Shown here one piece after another: positions 1 through 4,099 of a stretch of 5,974 bases of DNA. The translations under genes and the position numbers were made by a program. This DNA is from an uncultured Eubacteriales bacterium (lineage in GTDB: Bacteria; Bacillota; Clostridia; Oscillospirales; Butyricicoccaceae). Below the pieces are notes generated by a model, which was given only the letters and a program-made list of their open reading frames with translations, was not told where the DNA came from and did no database searches. How positions within the stretch are numbered: position 1 is the stretch's first letter; every line of letters starts with the position of its first letter. Where the stretch lies: positions 1-5,974 of the forward strand of contig CAJTUM010000038.1 of the NCBI GenBank assembly GCA_910579575.1. The letters are read 5' to 3'.

Positions 1-317
1 GCCGTGCTGGGCGAAAGGACCTCCACAACCAGGTCCGGCGCGCCGTGGACGCCGTTGTTCTTGATCTTGTCTGGGTCGCAGACTACCATGAAATCGGGCA
101 CAAAGCGGTTTTTCTCGTTCAGGAACAGATCCACGCCGTCGGAGAAGGGGGCGCAGGGTTTTCCATACAAATAGTTCGAAAAGACTCGGTAAATATTTCC
201 TACAATATGGTTGTGATTCACCGTGGGCCGGGGGGACATCATGACCAGCTGGCCGTCGATGATCTCCCGGCGGCGCTTTTGCTCAAAATCCTCTTGATAC
301 GCTAAATTATTTGCCAT
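1..317 (-). CDS. Uma2-family (DUF820) endonuclease, 3' part missing
   Basis: The first 105 codons of a minus-strand gene run off the left edge. The start ATG is at 317-315, with an AGGAGG ribosome binding site at 330-325, seven bases upstream. The translation has Uma2 hallmarks in order: an early IIDGQLVMMSPRP segment (residues 19-31), the FVPDFMVV strand with the probable metal-binding Asp75, and PDLVVEVLSPST (94-105) with Glu99. The catalytic Lys that should follow lies outside the window. The family has a PD-(D/E)XK restriction-endonuclease-like fold; members are usually about 180-200 residues, and for most the substrate is unknown. The gene starts 17 bases after the NYN gene stop, so the two are probably co-transcribed. 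Family assignment is firm; biological role is not known. Confidence 0.9.
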   Translation of the reverse strand, partial: MANNLAYQEDFEQKRRREIIDGQLVMMSPRPTVNHNHIVGNIYRVFSNYLYGKPCAPFSDGVDLFLNEKNRFVPDFMVVCDPDKIKNNGVHGAPDLVVEVLSPST

Positions 318-334
318 AAAGGGGCCTCCTTTCT

Positions 335-1006
335 TTATCGCTCTTTTGAAAGATATGGGTTTCCACAAGAACGTTTTCCATCTATATGCTCAAATAGATC
401 GCGAGTTTTGGCTATTTCCATTTCAAGCGGATCTAAGACAAAATCTAACCCTTCTCTGCGCGCAAGCTTTGCAGCTGGGACAAAATCGCTGTCGCCGGCG
501 ACCAAAACAATTTGCTCTACTTGCTTTTTGTAAGAAAGAGAGGCGATATCCATTCCAATTTTCATGTCTACGCCTTTTTGTCGGATAATCAACTCAAACT
601 CTGCGTGGGAAAGATTTTCAACTTTTAAGGTTCCGGCACATAACTTTTTGACAGCGTCATATGTGAGAGTGTATATGGAGTTGTTTTCATCAAGGGAGCC
701 CAATCGAAGCGCTACTTTACGCTTTTCTCTCAAACATTCCAGAAAGAGCTGCATCCATTTATAATCGGGAGTTGCGCCGAGATTGATCGTTTTTTGCAGC
801 ATCGGGTGGTATACCTGTTTGCCAACGGGCGGGCAGTCATAATAAAAAATGCGGTAGAGCTCGTGGGTGGCAGTATGCTCACGCAGATGACGCATGGCAT
901 AGGTAATCAAACCATTTGCAGTTTCTTGTGGGGGACGTTCGCCCCAGAGATATTTTGCCCTTTTTCGATAGAAACCGCCGTCGACCAAAATTGCAGTTTT
1001 AGACAT
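335..1006 (-). CDS. NYN-domain (PIN-like) protein, putative RNase
   Basis: A 223-residue protein with a NYN/LabA-like fold. It opens with TAILVDGGFYRKR (Asp9), and the later acidic positions fit the family: KGVDMKIGMDIA (Asp147, Asp153) and VLVAGDSDFVPAAKLAR (Asp172, Asp174). NYN domains are related to PIN and FLAP nucleases and are predicted or shown to be metal-dependent RNases; the acidic set expected for catalysis is present. The ATG at 1006 is chosen because AGGGGG (1018-1013) lies six bases upstream; an in-frame TTG at 1027 has no ribosome binding site and lies in the leader hairpin. It is first in an operon with the Uma2 gene and has a structured leader. Codon use is more AT-rich than in the phage genes to the right, so it may be host or cargo DNA. 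The RNA target is unknown. Confidence 0.9.
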   Translation of the reverse strand: MSKTAILVDGGFYRKRAKYLWGERPPQETANGLITYAMRHLREHTATHELYRIFYYDCPPVGKQVYHPMLQKTINLGATPDYKWMQLFLECLREKRKVALRLGSLDENNSIYTLTYDAVKKLCAGTLKVENLSHAEFELIIRQKGVDMKIGMDIASLSYKKQVEQIVLVAGDSDFVPAAKLARREGLDFVLDPLEMEIAKTRDLFEHIDGKRSCGNPYLSKER

Positions 1007-1011
1007 AGAAT

Positions 1012-1018
1012 ACCCCCT
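1012..1018 (-). promoter_or_regulatory. Ribosome binding site deciding the NYN start
   Basis: The minus strand reads AGGGGGT six bases before the ATG at 1006. Its five G could pair with the five C at 1063-1059 in the leader RNA, so access to it may depend on leader folding (inference). Confidence 0.7.
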
Positions 1019-1080
1019 AAAAATCAAAAGCCCTTAGAACTGGCGCTCCCCTTATCGTGGGGGACCTGTTCCAAGGGCTT
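1019..1080 (-). terminator. Terminator-like hairpin in the NYN leader (possible attenuator)
   Basis: On the minus strand, positions 1080-1068 pair with 1040-1028 over 13 base pairs. One pair is a G-U wobble in minus-strand RNA that would be a mismatch in plus-strand RNA, which points to the minus strand. Inside is a second short stem (UCCCC 1064-1060 with GGGGA 1051-1047). The stem is followed by UUUUGAUUUUU (to 1019), as in an intrinsic terminator. It lies between the promoter and the start codon of the NYN gene, so it would either attenuate that gene or end a short separate RNA. Structure is from hand pairing only. Confidence 0.65.
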
Positions 1081-1084
1081 ATTA

Positions 1085-1120
1085 TACAACGGGAATACGG
1101 CGGAGCCGTTTATCGTTGTA
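1085..1120 (-). other. 5' hairpin of the NYN leader RNA
   Basis: An inverted repeat: TACAACG (1085-1091) pairs with CGTTGTA (1114-1120), enclosing a second stem ACGGC (1097-1101) with GCCGT (1105-1109) and a three-base loop. The predicted transcription start (about 1119) falls at the outer base of this stem, so the RNA would begin with the hairpin. The 7-mer TTATCGT at 1110-1116 recurs at 1052-1058 in the second hairpin. It may be a sensor or stabilising element of a cis-regulatory RNA; I do not recognise it as a known riboswitch class. Confidence 0.5.
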
Positions 1121-1125
1121 CCATT

Positions 1126-1154
1126 ATAATATGCCCTTGAAATCGATTTGTCAA
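1126..1154 (-). promoter_or_regulatory. Sigma70-type promoter of the NYN-Uma2 operon
   Basis: The minus strand shows TTGACA (1154-1149), a 17-base spacer and TATTAT (1131-1126). The -35 box is a perfect consensus. An overlapping TATAAT (1128-1123) would need a 20-base spacer and is less likely. The transcript would start near 1119, giving a leader of about 113 nt. Confidence 0.75.
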
Positions 1155-1171
1155 CCGTTTTCTTATCTGAA

Positions 1172-1294
1172 TTATCTTTTGCCAACAGCTTTCGCCGCCT
1201 CGCCTATAGGTTTGAAATGATCGAATATTTGTTCTTTAACTGTATCATGCTTCTTAACGGCGGTAAATAGTAAATTTGTACGAAAAAATCGCAT
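1172..1294 (-). CDS. Possible 40-residue small protein or gene remnant
   Basis: The ATG at 1294 opens a 40-codon frame ending TAA at 1174-1172. The second half (KKHDTVKEQIFDHFKPIGEA, residues 14-33) is charged, amphipathic and protein-like. There is no ribosome binding site before the ATG and no homologue that I recognise; the frame stays open for some distance upstream, which would fit the 3' remnant of a longer decayed gene. It ends just before the NYN operon promoter and points the same way. It could equally be chance in AT-rich DNA. Confidence 0.2.
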   Translation of the reverse strand: MRFFRTNLLFTAVKKHDTVKEQIFDHFKPIGEAAKAVGKR

Positions 1295-1315
1295 TCTTTT
1301 TGTGCAGATTGCCGA

Positions 1316-1344
1316 TTGAAATATAGAACGAACGTGCCTATAAT
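1316..1344 (+). promoter_or_regulatory. Strong sigma70-type promoter facing the repressor gene
   Basis: TTGAAA (1316-1321), a 17-base spacer and a perfect TATAAT (1339-1344). Transcription would start near 1351 and run rightward through two small ORFs into the 3' end of the repressor gene on its antisense side. Confidence 0.75.
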
Positions 1345-1386
1345 AAAAACTATAAAATCGTAATACGAAAAGGGAGGAATAATGAG

Positions 1387-1446
1387 ATGAAATTTACGAT
1401 TATCCAGAACAAACGCCGAGGGAGGGACGAGGCGGATGACAAATAG
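1387..1446 (+). CDS. Possible 19-residue leader peptide
   Basis: ATG 1387 to TAG 1446 gives a 19-residue peptide beginning MKFTIIQNKRRGRDEADDK. It has a good ribosome binding site (GGGAGG, 1372-1377) nine bases upstream and sits about 36 bases after the predicted transcription start. Another ATG at 1382 is followed almost at once by a stop. The peptide overlaps the start of the 66-codon ORF at 1436 and contains that ORF's ribosome binding site, an arrangement seen in translational coupling. I do not recognise the sequence. Confidence 0.35.
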   Translation: MKFTIIQNKRRGRDEADDK

Positions 1447-1636
1447 GGAAAGATTTAACCTTATCTTAAACAGCTGCGCCTGCCGGGAACAAATTTATTC
1501 CGCCCTATCGGCGCTGGCCAAACCAAGCGTCCAGCAGGCCGACGATATGGGCCAAAAACGCCAAATCATTGTCGGAGAGGTCCTGGCCTTCCTGGACCAG
1601 CCCCAAAGCCTCCAGCAGTCGGTCTGTGCGCTCTAA
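1436..1636 (+). CDS. Possible 66-residue protein overlapping the repressor gene
   Basis: ATG 1436 to TAA 1636, with GGGAGGG (1420-1426) nine bases upstream. The N-terminal third (MTNRERFNLILNSC and onward, residues 1-23) lies outside the repressor gene and looks protein-like, with a Cys-x-Cys at 14-16. The remaining codons are antisense to the repressor C-terminus, whose own reading looks authentic, so this end may be chance. A promoter and coupled leader ORF upstream, and a terminator-like hairpin 15 bases after the stop, argue that the unit is expressed. It could instead be a host gene cut by insertion of the element. No function is assigned. Confidence 0.35.
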   Translation: MTNRERFNLILNSCACREQIYSALSALAKPSVQQADDMGQKRQIIVGEVLAFLDQPQSLQQSVCAL

Positions 1637-1909
1637 GGAAATAGCCCCAGAATCCCCTGGCGCAGAGTTTTCTGTGTCGGGGGATTTTTGATATCCAAAA
1701 ATTCCTAAAACATCAGAGACGTTGCAAAACACACATAAATCCAGCAAAGCGTCTGGCGTGGGTTGGCTTCGACCCGCTTCCCAACTGTAAATGGTTTTTT
1801 CGGATGCTTTGTGCCCCAGAGCCAAAAGATGTTTTGACACTTGGGGTACGGTCTTCTTTGCGCTTAGCCGAATTGCTTTGACAGCCGCGCCAAATTCTTT
1901 GCTATTCAC
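1505..1909 (-). CDS. XRE-family phage repressor (CI-like)
   Basis: A 134-residue DNA-binding protein expected to bind operators in the divergent intergenic region and hold the early operon off. Residues about 3-62 form the helix-turn-helix, with the clostridial prophage signature KTIYSWEAGRSQPTPDALL. The C-terminal part (LSDNDLAFLAHIVGLLDAWF) is helical and typical of short non-LexA-like repressors. There is no Ser/Lys autoprotease domain, so RecA-stimulated self-cleavage is not expected. The GTG at 1909 is preferred because GGGAGG (1925-1920) lies ten bases upstream; an in-frame GTG at 1918 would sit one base from it. It is transcribed from its own promoter at 1928-1956, divergent from the early operon. 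Its 3' end is overlapped by plus-strand transcription from 1316-1344. No integrase follows it in the window. Confidence 0.88.
   Translation of the reverse strand: MNSKEFGAAVKAIRLSAKKTVPQVSKHLLALGHKASEKTIYSWEAGRSQPTPDALLDLCVFCNVSDVLGIFGYQKSPDTENSAPGDSGAISLERTDRLLEALGLVQEGQDLSDNDLAFLAHIVGLLDAWFGQRR
1651..1689 (+). terminator. Terminator-like hairpin antisense to the repressor gene
   Basis: AATCCCC (1651-1657) pairs with GGGGATT (1680-1686), enclosing CGCAGA (1661-1666) paired with TCTGTG (1671-1676) around a GTTT loop; one pair is a G-U wobble. The T-run extends to 1689. It begins 15 bases after the stop of the 66-codon ORF. It lies inside repressor coding sequence, so it may be fortuitous. 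Confidence 0.45.
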
Positions 1910-1927
1910 AGCATTCACCTCCCTTTA

Positions 1928-1956
1928 ACAATAACACGCCCACAAAAGAACGTCAA
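1928..1956 (-). promoter_or_regulatory. Repressor promoter
   Basis: The minus strand shows TTGACG (1956-1951), a 17-base spacer and TATTGT (1933-1928). Transcription would start near 1921, so the repressor leader is only about a dozen bases long. The operator-like palindrome at 1961-1973 lies just upstream of the -35 box, a position that would allow autoregulation. Confidence 0.6.
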
Positions 1957-1960
1957 TAAA

Positions 1961-1973
1961 TTTTCTTAGAAAA
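1961..1973. promoter_or_regulatory. Palindromic operator candidate 1
   Basis: TTTTCTTAGAAAA is a perfect palindrome around a central T. Its core TTCTTAGAA matches TTCTAAGAA at 2034-2042 (shared form TTCTWAGAA). It sits between the two divergent promoters, where a CI/Cro-type protein would act on both. Confidence 0.55.
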
Positions 1974-1987
1974 TCAGAAAAAAGGTA

Positions 1988-2016
1988 TTGATTTTCGTAA
2001 AAACTTAGATTATCAT
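1988..2016 (+). promoter_or_regulatory. Early (lytic) promoter
   Basis: TTGATT (1988-1993), a 17-base spacer and TATCAT (2011-2016). Transcription would start near 2023, about 36 bases before the first early gene. A CTTAGA hexamer (2004-2009) lies in the spacer beside the -10 box, so a repressor bound there would block RNA polymerase. Confidence 0.6.
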
Positions 2017-2027
2017 AAAAACACAGG

Positions 2028-2042
2028 CTAAGATTCTAAGAA
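2028..2042. promoter_or_regulatory. Operator candidate 2 with a tandem half-site
   Basis: The hexamer CTAAGA occurs at 2028-2033 and again at 2036-2041; the second is part of the palindrome TTCTAAGAA (2034-2042). The site lies just downstream of the predicted start of early transcription and directly before the AAGGAGG ribosome binding site (2044-2050) of the first early gene. It shares its core with the palindrome at 1961-1973. Confidence 0.5.
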
Positions 2043-2058
2043 AAAGGAGGCAAAGCGA

Positions 2059-2265
2059 ATGAACATAACGGCAGACCGGGACAAGCTGGCCGAGCTGAAG
2101 GAGAGCCTTTGGCGAGCCAACGAGCAGGCCCGGGAGATTCGGGAGCTGGCGGGGCGGCTGATTGCGCGGAACAACGACCTGATCTGGCAGGTTTTCTGCC
2201 TGGCGGAGGGGATTGAGCCCGACGGGAGCCCCCAGAAGCAAGCGGAGGCCGGCGATGAAACTTGA
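2059..2265 (+). CDS. Small helical protein, first gene of the early operon
   Basis: A 68-residue protein of unknown function. Residues about 6-52 are rich in Leu, Ala, Glu and Arg with a heptad-like pattern (LAELKESLWRANEQ, then REIRELAGRLIARNNDL), suggesting one long helix or short coiled coil. The C-terminus is Pro/Gln-rich and probably loose. It has no HTH, metal site or membrane segment. A strong AAGGAGG site lies eight bases before the ATG. Its stop overlaps the start of the next HTH gene by 11 bases. Its place as the first gene after the early promoter suggests a regulatory or accessory role, which is inference only. Confidence 0.7.
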   Translation: MNITADRDKLAELKESLWRANEQAREIRELAGRLIARNNDLIWQVFCLAEGIEPDGSPQKQAEAGDET

Positions 2266-2455
2266 TCGGCGGAAGCTGGATCTGCTTTTGGCGGAGCAGA
2301 CCATGACTTACACGGAGATGGCCCGGGAATGCGGGCTGGGATACAGCAACCTCCACGCCCTGCTGCGGCGCAAGAGCAATCGGCCCGCCACAATCGGCAG
2401 AATCGCCGACGCTTTGGGCGTGGAGCCATGGGAGATTATCCAAAAGGAGGATTGA
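2255..2455 (+). CDS. Cro-like XRE-family DNA-binding protein
   Basis: A 66-residue protein made almost entirely of one lambda-repressor-like helix-turn-helix. The helices run from about residue 4 to 60: RRKLDLLLAEQ, then TEMARECG and the recognition helix region YSNLHALLRRK, ending with TIGRIADALGVEPWEII. The size and place (first HTH gene rightward of the repressor) fit a Cro-type protein that shuts off the repressor during lytic growth. The ATG at 2255 has GGAGG (2244-2248) six bases upstream and starts inside the end of the preceding gene. An upstream in-frame TTG at 2213 is not supported. No experimental homologue is recognised. Confidence 0.82.
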   Translation: MKLDRRKLDLLLAEQTMTYTEMARECGLGYSNLHALLRRKSNRPATIGRIADALGVEPWEIIQKED

Positions 2456-2457
2456 AC

Positions 2458-2904
2458 ATGAAGCGAGGATTTGTCAACCGGCTGCGGGCGGCCATGGACC
2501 GAGCGGAGCTGAAGCAGGCGCAGCTGGCGGAGAAAATCGGCGCGCCTCGCTCGGCCATGAGCCAATATCTCGCGGGCAAAAACCTGCCCGGCGAGGAACG
2601 GCTGGAGGCCATGGCCCAGGCCCTGGGATGTTCGGCGGGCTTTCTGCGGGGCGATGAGCCGGACGAAGCGGCGGAGCGGCTGCCGGCGCTGCCGAGGAAA
2701 AACATCAGCACGGCCGCCGCCGCCCGGTGCCTGGGCAAGAGCAACCAATTTATCCGGGTGGGGCTGCAAAGCGGGCGGCTGCCCTTTGGCGCGGCTGTGC
2801 CCGGCGGCGGAAGCCGGTTCAATTATTACATCAGCCCCTCCCGCCTGCGGGAATTTGTGGGGGCGGAACGGTTTGATTCGTTTCTTAAGGAGGGGATGAA
2901 ATGA
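2458..2904 (+). CDS. Two-domain DNA-binding protein (XRE HTH plus excisionase-like domain)
   Basis: A 148-residue protein with two apparent DNA-binding modules. Residues about 4-62 are an XRE helix-turn-helix (QAQLAEKIGAPRSAMSQYLAGKN, within 20-43). Residues about 82-140 resemble an excisionase or MerR-like winged helix (STAAAARCLGKSNQFIRVGL, then GRLPFG, a Gly-rich wing turn and a YYISPSRLREFVG segment). The ATG at 2458 has AAGGAGG (2444-2450) seven bases upstream and follows the previous stop by two bases; its own stop overlaps the next ATG. It could be an antirepressor-like regulator, or could combine repression with an excision role. The second domain assignment is by pattern only. Confidence 0.8.
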   Translation: MKRGFVNRLRAAMDRAELKQAQLAEKIGAPRSAMSQYLAGKNLPGEERLEAMAQALGCSAGFLRGDEPDEAAERLPALPRKNISTAAAARCLGKSNQFIRVGLQSGRLPFGAAVPGGGSRFNYYISPSRLREFVGAERFDSFLKEGMK

Positions 2905-3110
2905 CCGTCGACCCGAAAGCCCTGCGGCAGGCCCGGCTGAATTTTGGCCTGACCCGGGAACAGGCGGCGGAGGCTGTGGGCGTGGACGCCAAAACCTTGG
3001 CCGCCTGGGAGCAGGGGGAGAAAACCCCCAGAGGCCGGCATTTAGTCTGGCTGGCCGGGCTTTACGGCAGGCACATCGACGACTTTGCAGCGAAGGAGGA
3101 GCCGCAATGA
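2901..3110 (+). CDS. Small XRE-family DNA-binding protein
   Basis: A 69-residue single-domain helix-turn-helix protein. Residues about 6-58 show the full pattern: ALRQARLNFGLTREQAAEAV, then DAKTLAAWEQGEKTPRGRHLVWLAGLY. The start overlaps the previous stop as ATGA, with AAGGAGG (2887-2893) seven bases upstream, so translation is probably coupled. It is the third HTH protein in a row in this operon and differs in sequence from the other two, so a recent tandem duplication is unlikely. It is probably a regulator of the early genes or of a host promoter; the target is unknown. Confidence 0.8.
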   Translation: MTVDPKALRQARLNFGLTREQAAEAVGVDAKTLAAWEQGEKTPRGRHLVWLAGLYGRHIDDFAAKEEPQ

Positions 3111-3295
3111 AGGCGCTGCGCTGGCTTTGGCGGCAGGTTTGGCTGACAGGGGCGATTATCATGTTTCTGGCGGCCATGCTGCTGGCCTCGGCGCTGGTGG
3201 AGAGCGGGCGGTTCGCCTTGGCCGCGGGGGCCTTTGCGGCGATTTTCATTGTAATTGAGCTGCTGGGGAGGAAATTTGGGTGGTTTATCGAATAG
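3107..3295 (+). CDS. Small membrane protein with two transmembrane helices
   Basis: A 62-residue protein. A short basic N-terminus (MKALRWLWRQ) is followed by hydrophobic helices at about 11-30 (VWLTGAIIMFLAAMLLASAL) and 36-54 (FALAAGAFAAIFIVIELLG), then a short basic tail. The positive N-terminus suggests both ends lie in the cytoplasm. The start overlaps the previous stop as ATGA, with AGGAGG eight bases before it. It sits directly before a secreted lytic transglycosylase, so an envelope role is possible, such as a holin-like or superinfection-exclusion function. Nothing in the sequence proves either; I do not recognise the family. Confidence 0.7.
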   Translation: MKALRWLWRQVWLTGAIIMFLAAMLLASALVESGRFALAAGAFAAIFIVIELLGRKFGWFIE

Positions 3296-3311
3296 GAAGG
3301 ATGAAGCGAGC

Positions 3312-3908
3312 ATGAAAACGGATTTGAGCCGCGGGGCCGCCGTCTTGCTGTTGGCTGCGGCGTTGACCGGGCCGGCGGTTGCCGCCAGTTCTGCGGGGCC
3401 CTCCCGACTGCCGGAGGCCCCGCCGTTGACGGCCAGAGCTGGGGCGGCAAGCCTTTCGGCCCGGCTTGGGAACAGCGTCCCGCTGCCCTGGGAGACGCGG
3501 GCTTTCATTTTGGCCGAGGCGGAACGGCGGGGGGTTCCAGAGGCTCTGGCCTGGGCGGTGATCGAGCAGGAGAGCGGCTTCGACCCGGCGGCAATCTCCC
3601 CCACGGGGGACTATGGGCTGATGAAGATCAACCGGCGCAACCACGCCTGGCTGCGGGAGGAATTGGGCGTGGAGGATTTTTTGGACCCCGAGCAAAACGC
3701 CGCCGCCGGATTATATCTTTTGGGCCAACATCTGGAATCCTGCGACGGCGACATCCACCGGGCCCTGATGCGGTACAACCTGGGCCCCACAGGGGCCAAG
3801 CGGCTGTGGGACAAGGGGATTTTTTCCACCGAGTACAGCCGGCAAACCGTGGGCCGGATGGAGCGATACCAGGCGGCGGGGTCTGTTTGTGAAATAGGAG
3901 GTAATTGA
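3312..3908 (+). CDS. Secreted lytic transglycosylase (SLT domain)
   Basis: A 198-residue cell-wall enzyme that would cleave the MurNAc-GlcNAc bond of peptidoglycan outside the membrane. Residues 1-24 are a signal peptide (basic start, hydrophobic core VLLLAAALTG, cleavage likely after AVA). A Pro/Ala-rich linker follows to about 58. The SLT domain spans about 60-187, with the catalytic Glu87 in VIEQESGFDP, the SPTGDYGLMKIN motif (96-107) of the VirB1/IagB-like branch, DPEQNAAAGLYLL and the RYNLGP motif (154-159). All key elements are present. The ATG at 3312 has AGGAAGG (3294-3300) eleven bases upstream, a weak spacing. A secreted muralytic enzyme in a regulator and recombination operon is unusual, since phage lysis genes normally sit late. 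It may serve DNA-transfer or exclusion functions instead. Confidence 0.88.
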   Translation: MKTDLSRGAAVLLLAAALTGPAVAASSAGPSRLPEAPPLTARAGAASLSARLGNSVPLPWETRAFILAEAERRGVPEALAWAVIEQESGFDPAAISPTGDYGLMKINRRNHAWLREELGVEDFLDPEQNAAAGLYLLGQHLESCDGDIHRALMRYNLGPTGAKRLWDKGIFSTEYSRQTVGRMERYQAAGSVCEIGGN

Positions 3909-3913
3909 TCATT

Positions 3914-4099
3914 ATGTGCGCGATTTGCGGATTTCATGAGTGCCCGGACGGGTGTCCGAATCATCAGGAGACGATGTTGATTTGCCCGGTTTGCGGGCGG
4001 GAGTGCGATACAATTTACACCAATCATTGGATGGGAGAGCAGGTCGGCTGCGACCGGTGCGTCCACAAATCAGCGGCGGAAGAGGTATTGTGGAAATGA
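3914..4099 (+). CDS. Small Cys-rich zinc-ribbon-like protein
   Basis: A 61-residue protein with nine Cys (2, 5, 10, 14, 24, 27, 31, 46, 49) and several His. CxxC pairs at 2-5, 24-27 and 46-49 suggest one classical zinc ribbon (24-27 with 46-49) and a second N-terminal metal site (2, 5, 10, 14). Similar small proteins beginning MCAICGFHECPDGCPNH are, as I recall, common in clostridial phage early regions; their function is not known. The ATG at 3914 has AGGAGGT (3897-3903) ten bases upstream; an in-frame TTG at 3905 is too close to it. The stop overlaps the next start as ATGA. Confidence 0.78.
   Translation: MCAICGFHECPDGCPNHQETMLICPVCGRECDTIYTNHWMGEQVGCDRCVHKSAAEEVLWK

Larger units (their letters stand above)
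1120..1386. other. AT-rich intergenic stretch
   Basis: No confident gene. The stretch is clearly richer in A and T than the phage genes at right. It holds two promoters facing away from each other (minus 1126-1154, plus 1316-1344) and one unproven 40-codon minus-strand ORF. I see no tRNA, attachment-site duplication or tandem repeat. Confidence 0.6.

Noticed and set aside
45..305. Plus-strand 86-codon frame
   Set aside because: It is the antisense shadow of the Uma2 gene, whose translation has clear family motifs.
1007..1027. Upstream TTG start at 1027 for the NYN protein
   Set aside because: The extra seven codons would lie in the terminator tail and ribosome binding site, and nothing resembling a ribosome binding site precedes the TTG.
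1028..1080. Known riboswitch class for the NYN leader hairpin
   Set aside because: The GGGGAGCG string recalls the ZTP riboswitch, but its other conserved part, which I recall as CCGCCUGGGC, is absent; no other class I know fits.
1007..1120. Type III toxin-antitoxin reading of the NYN locus (RNA antitoxin, terminator, nuclease)
   Set aside because: The layout is similar, but true type III antitoxins have tandem repeats and ToxN-like toxins. Here only one 7-mer is repeated and the protein is NYN, so the system was not called.
2308..3450. A 380-codon minus-strand open frame across the early operon, with similar long frames at 3062-3604 and 5187-5756
   Set aside because: They lie opposite well-supported plus-strand genes in GC-rich DNA, translate to Pro/Arg/Ser-rich sequence without domains, and lack ribosome binding sites.
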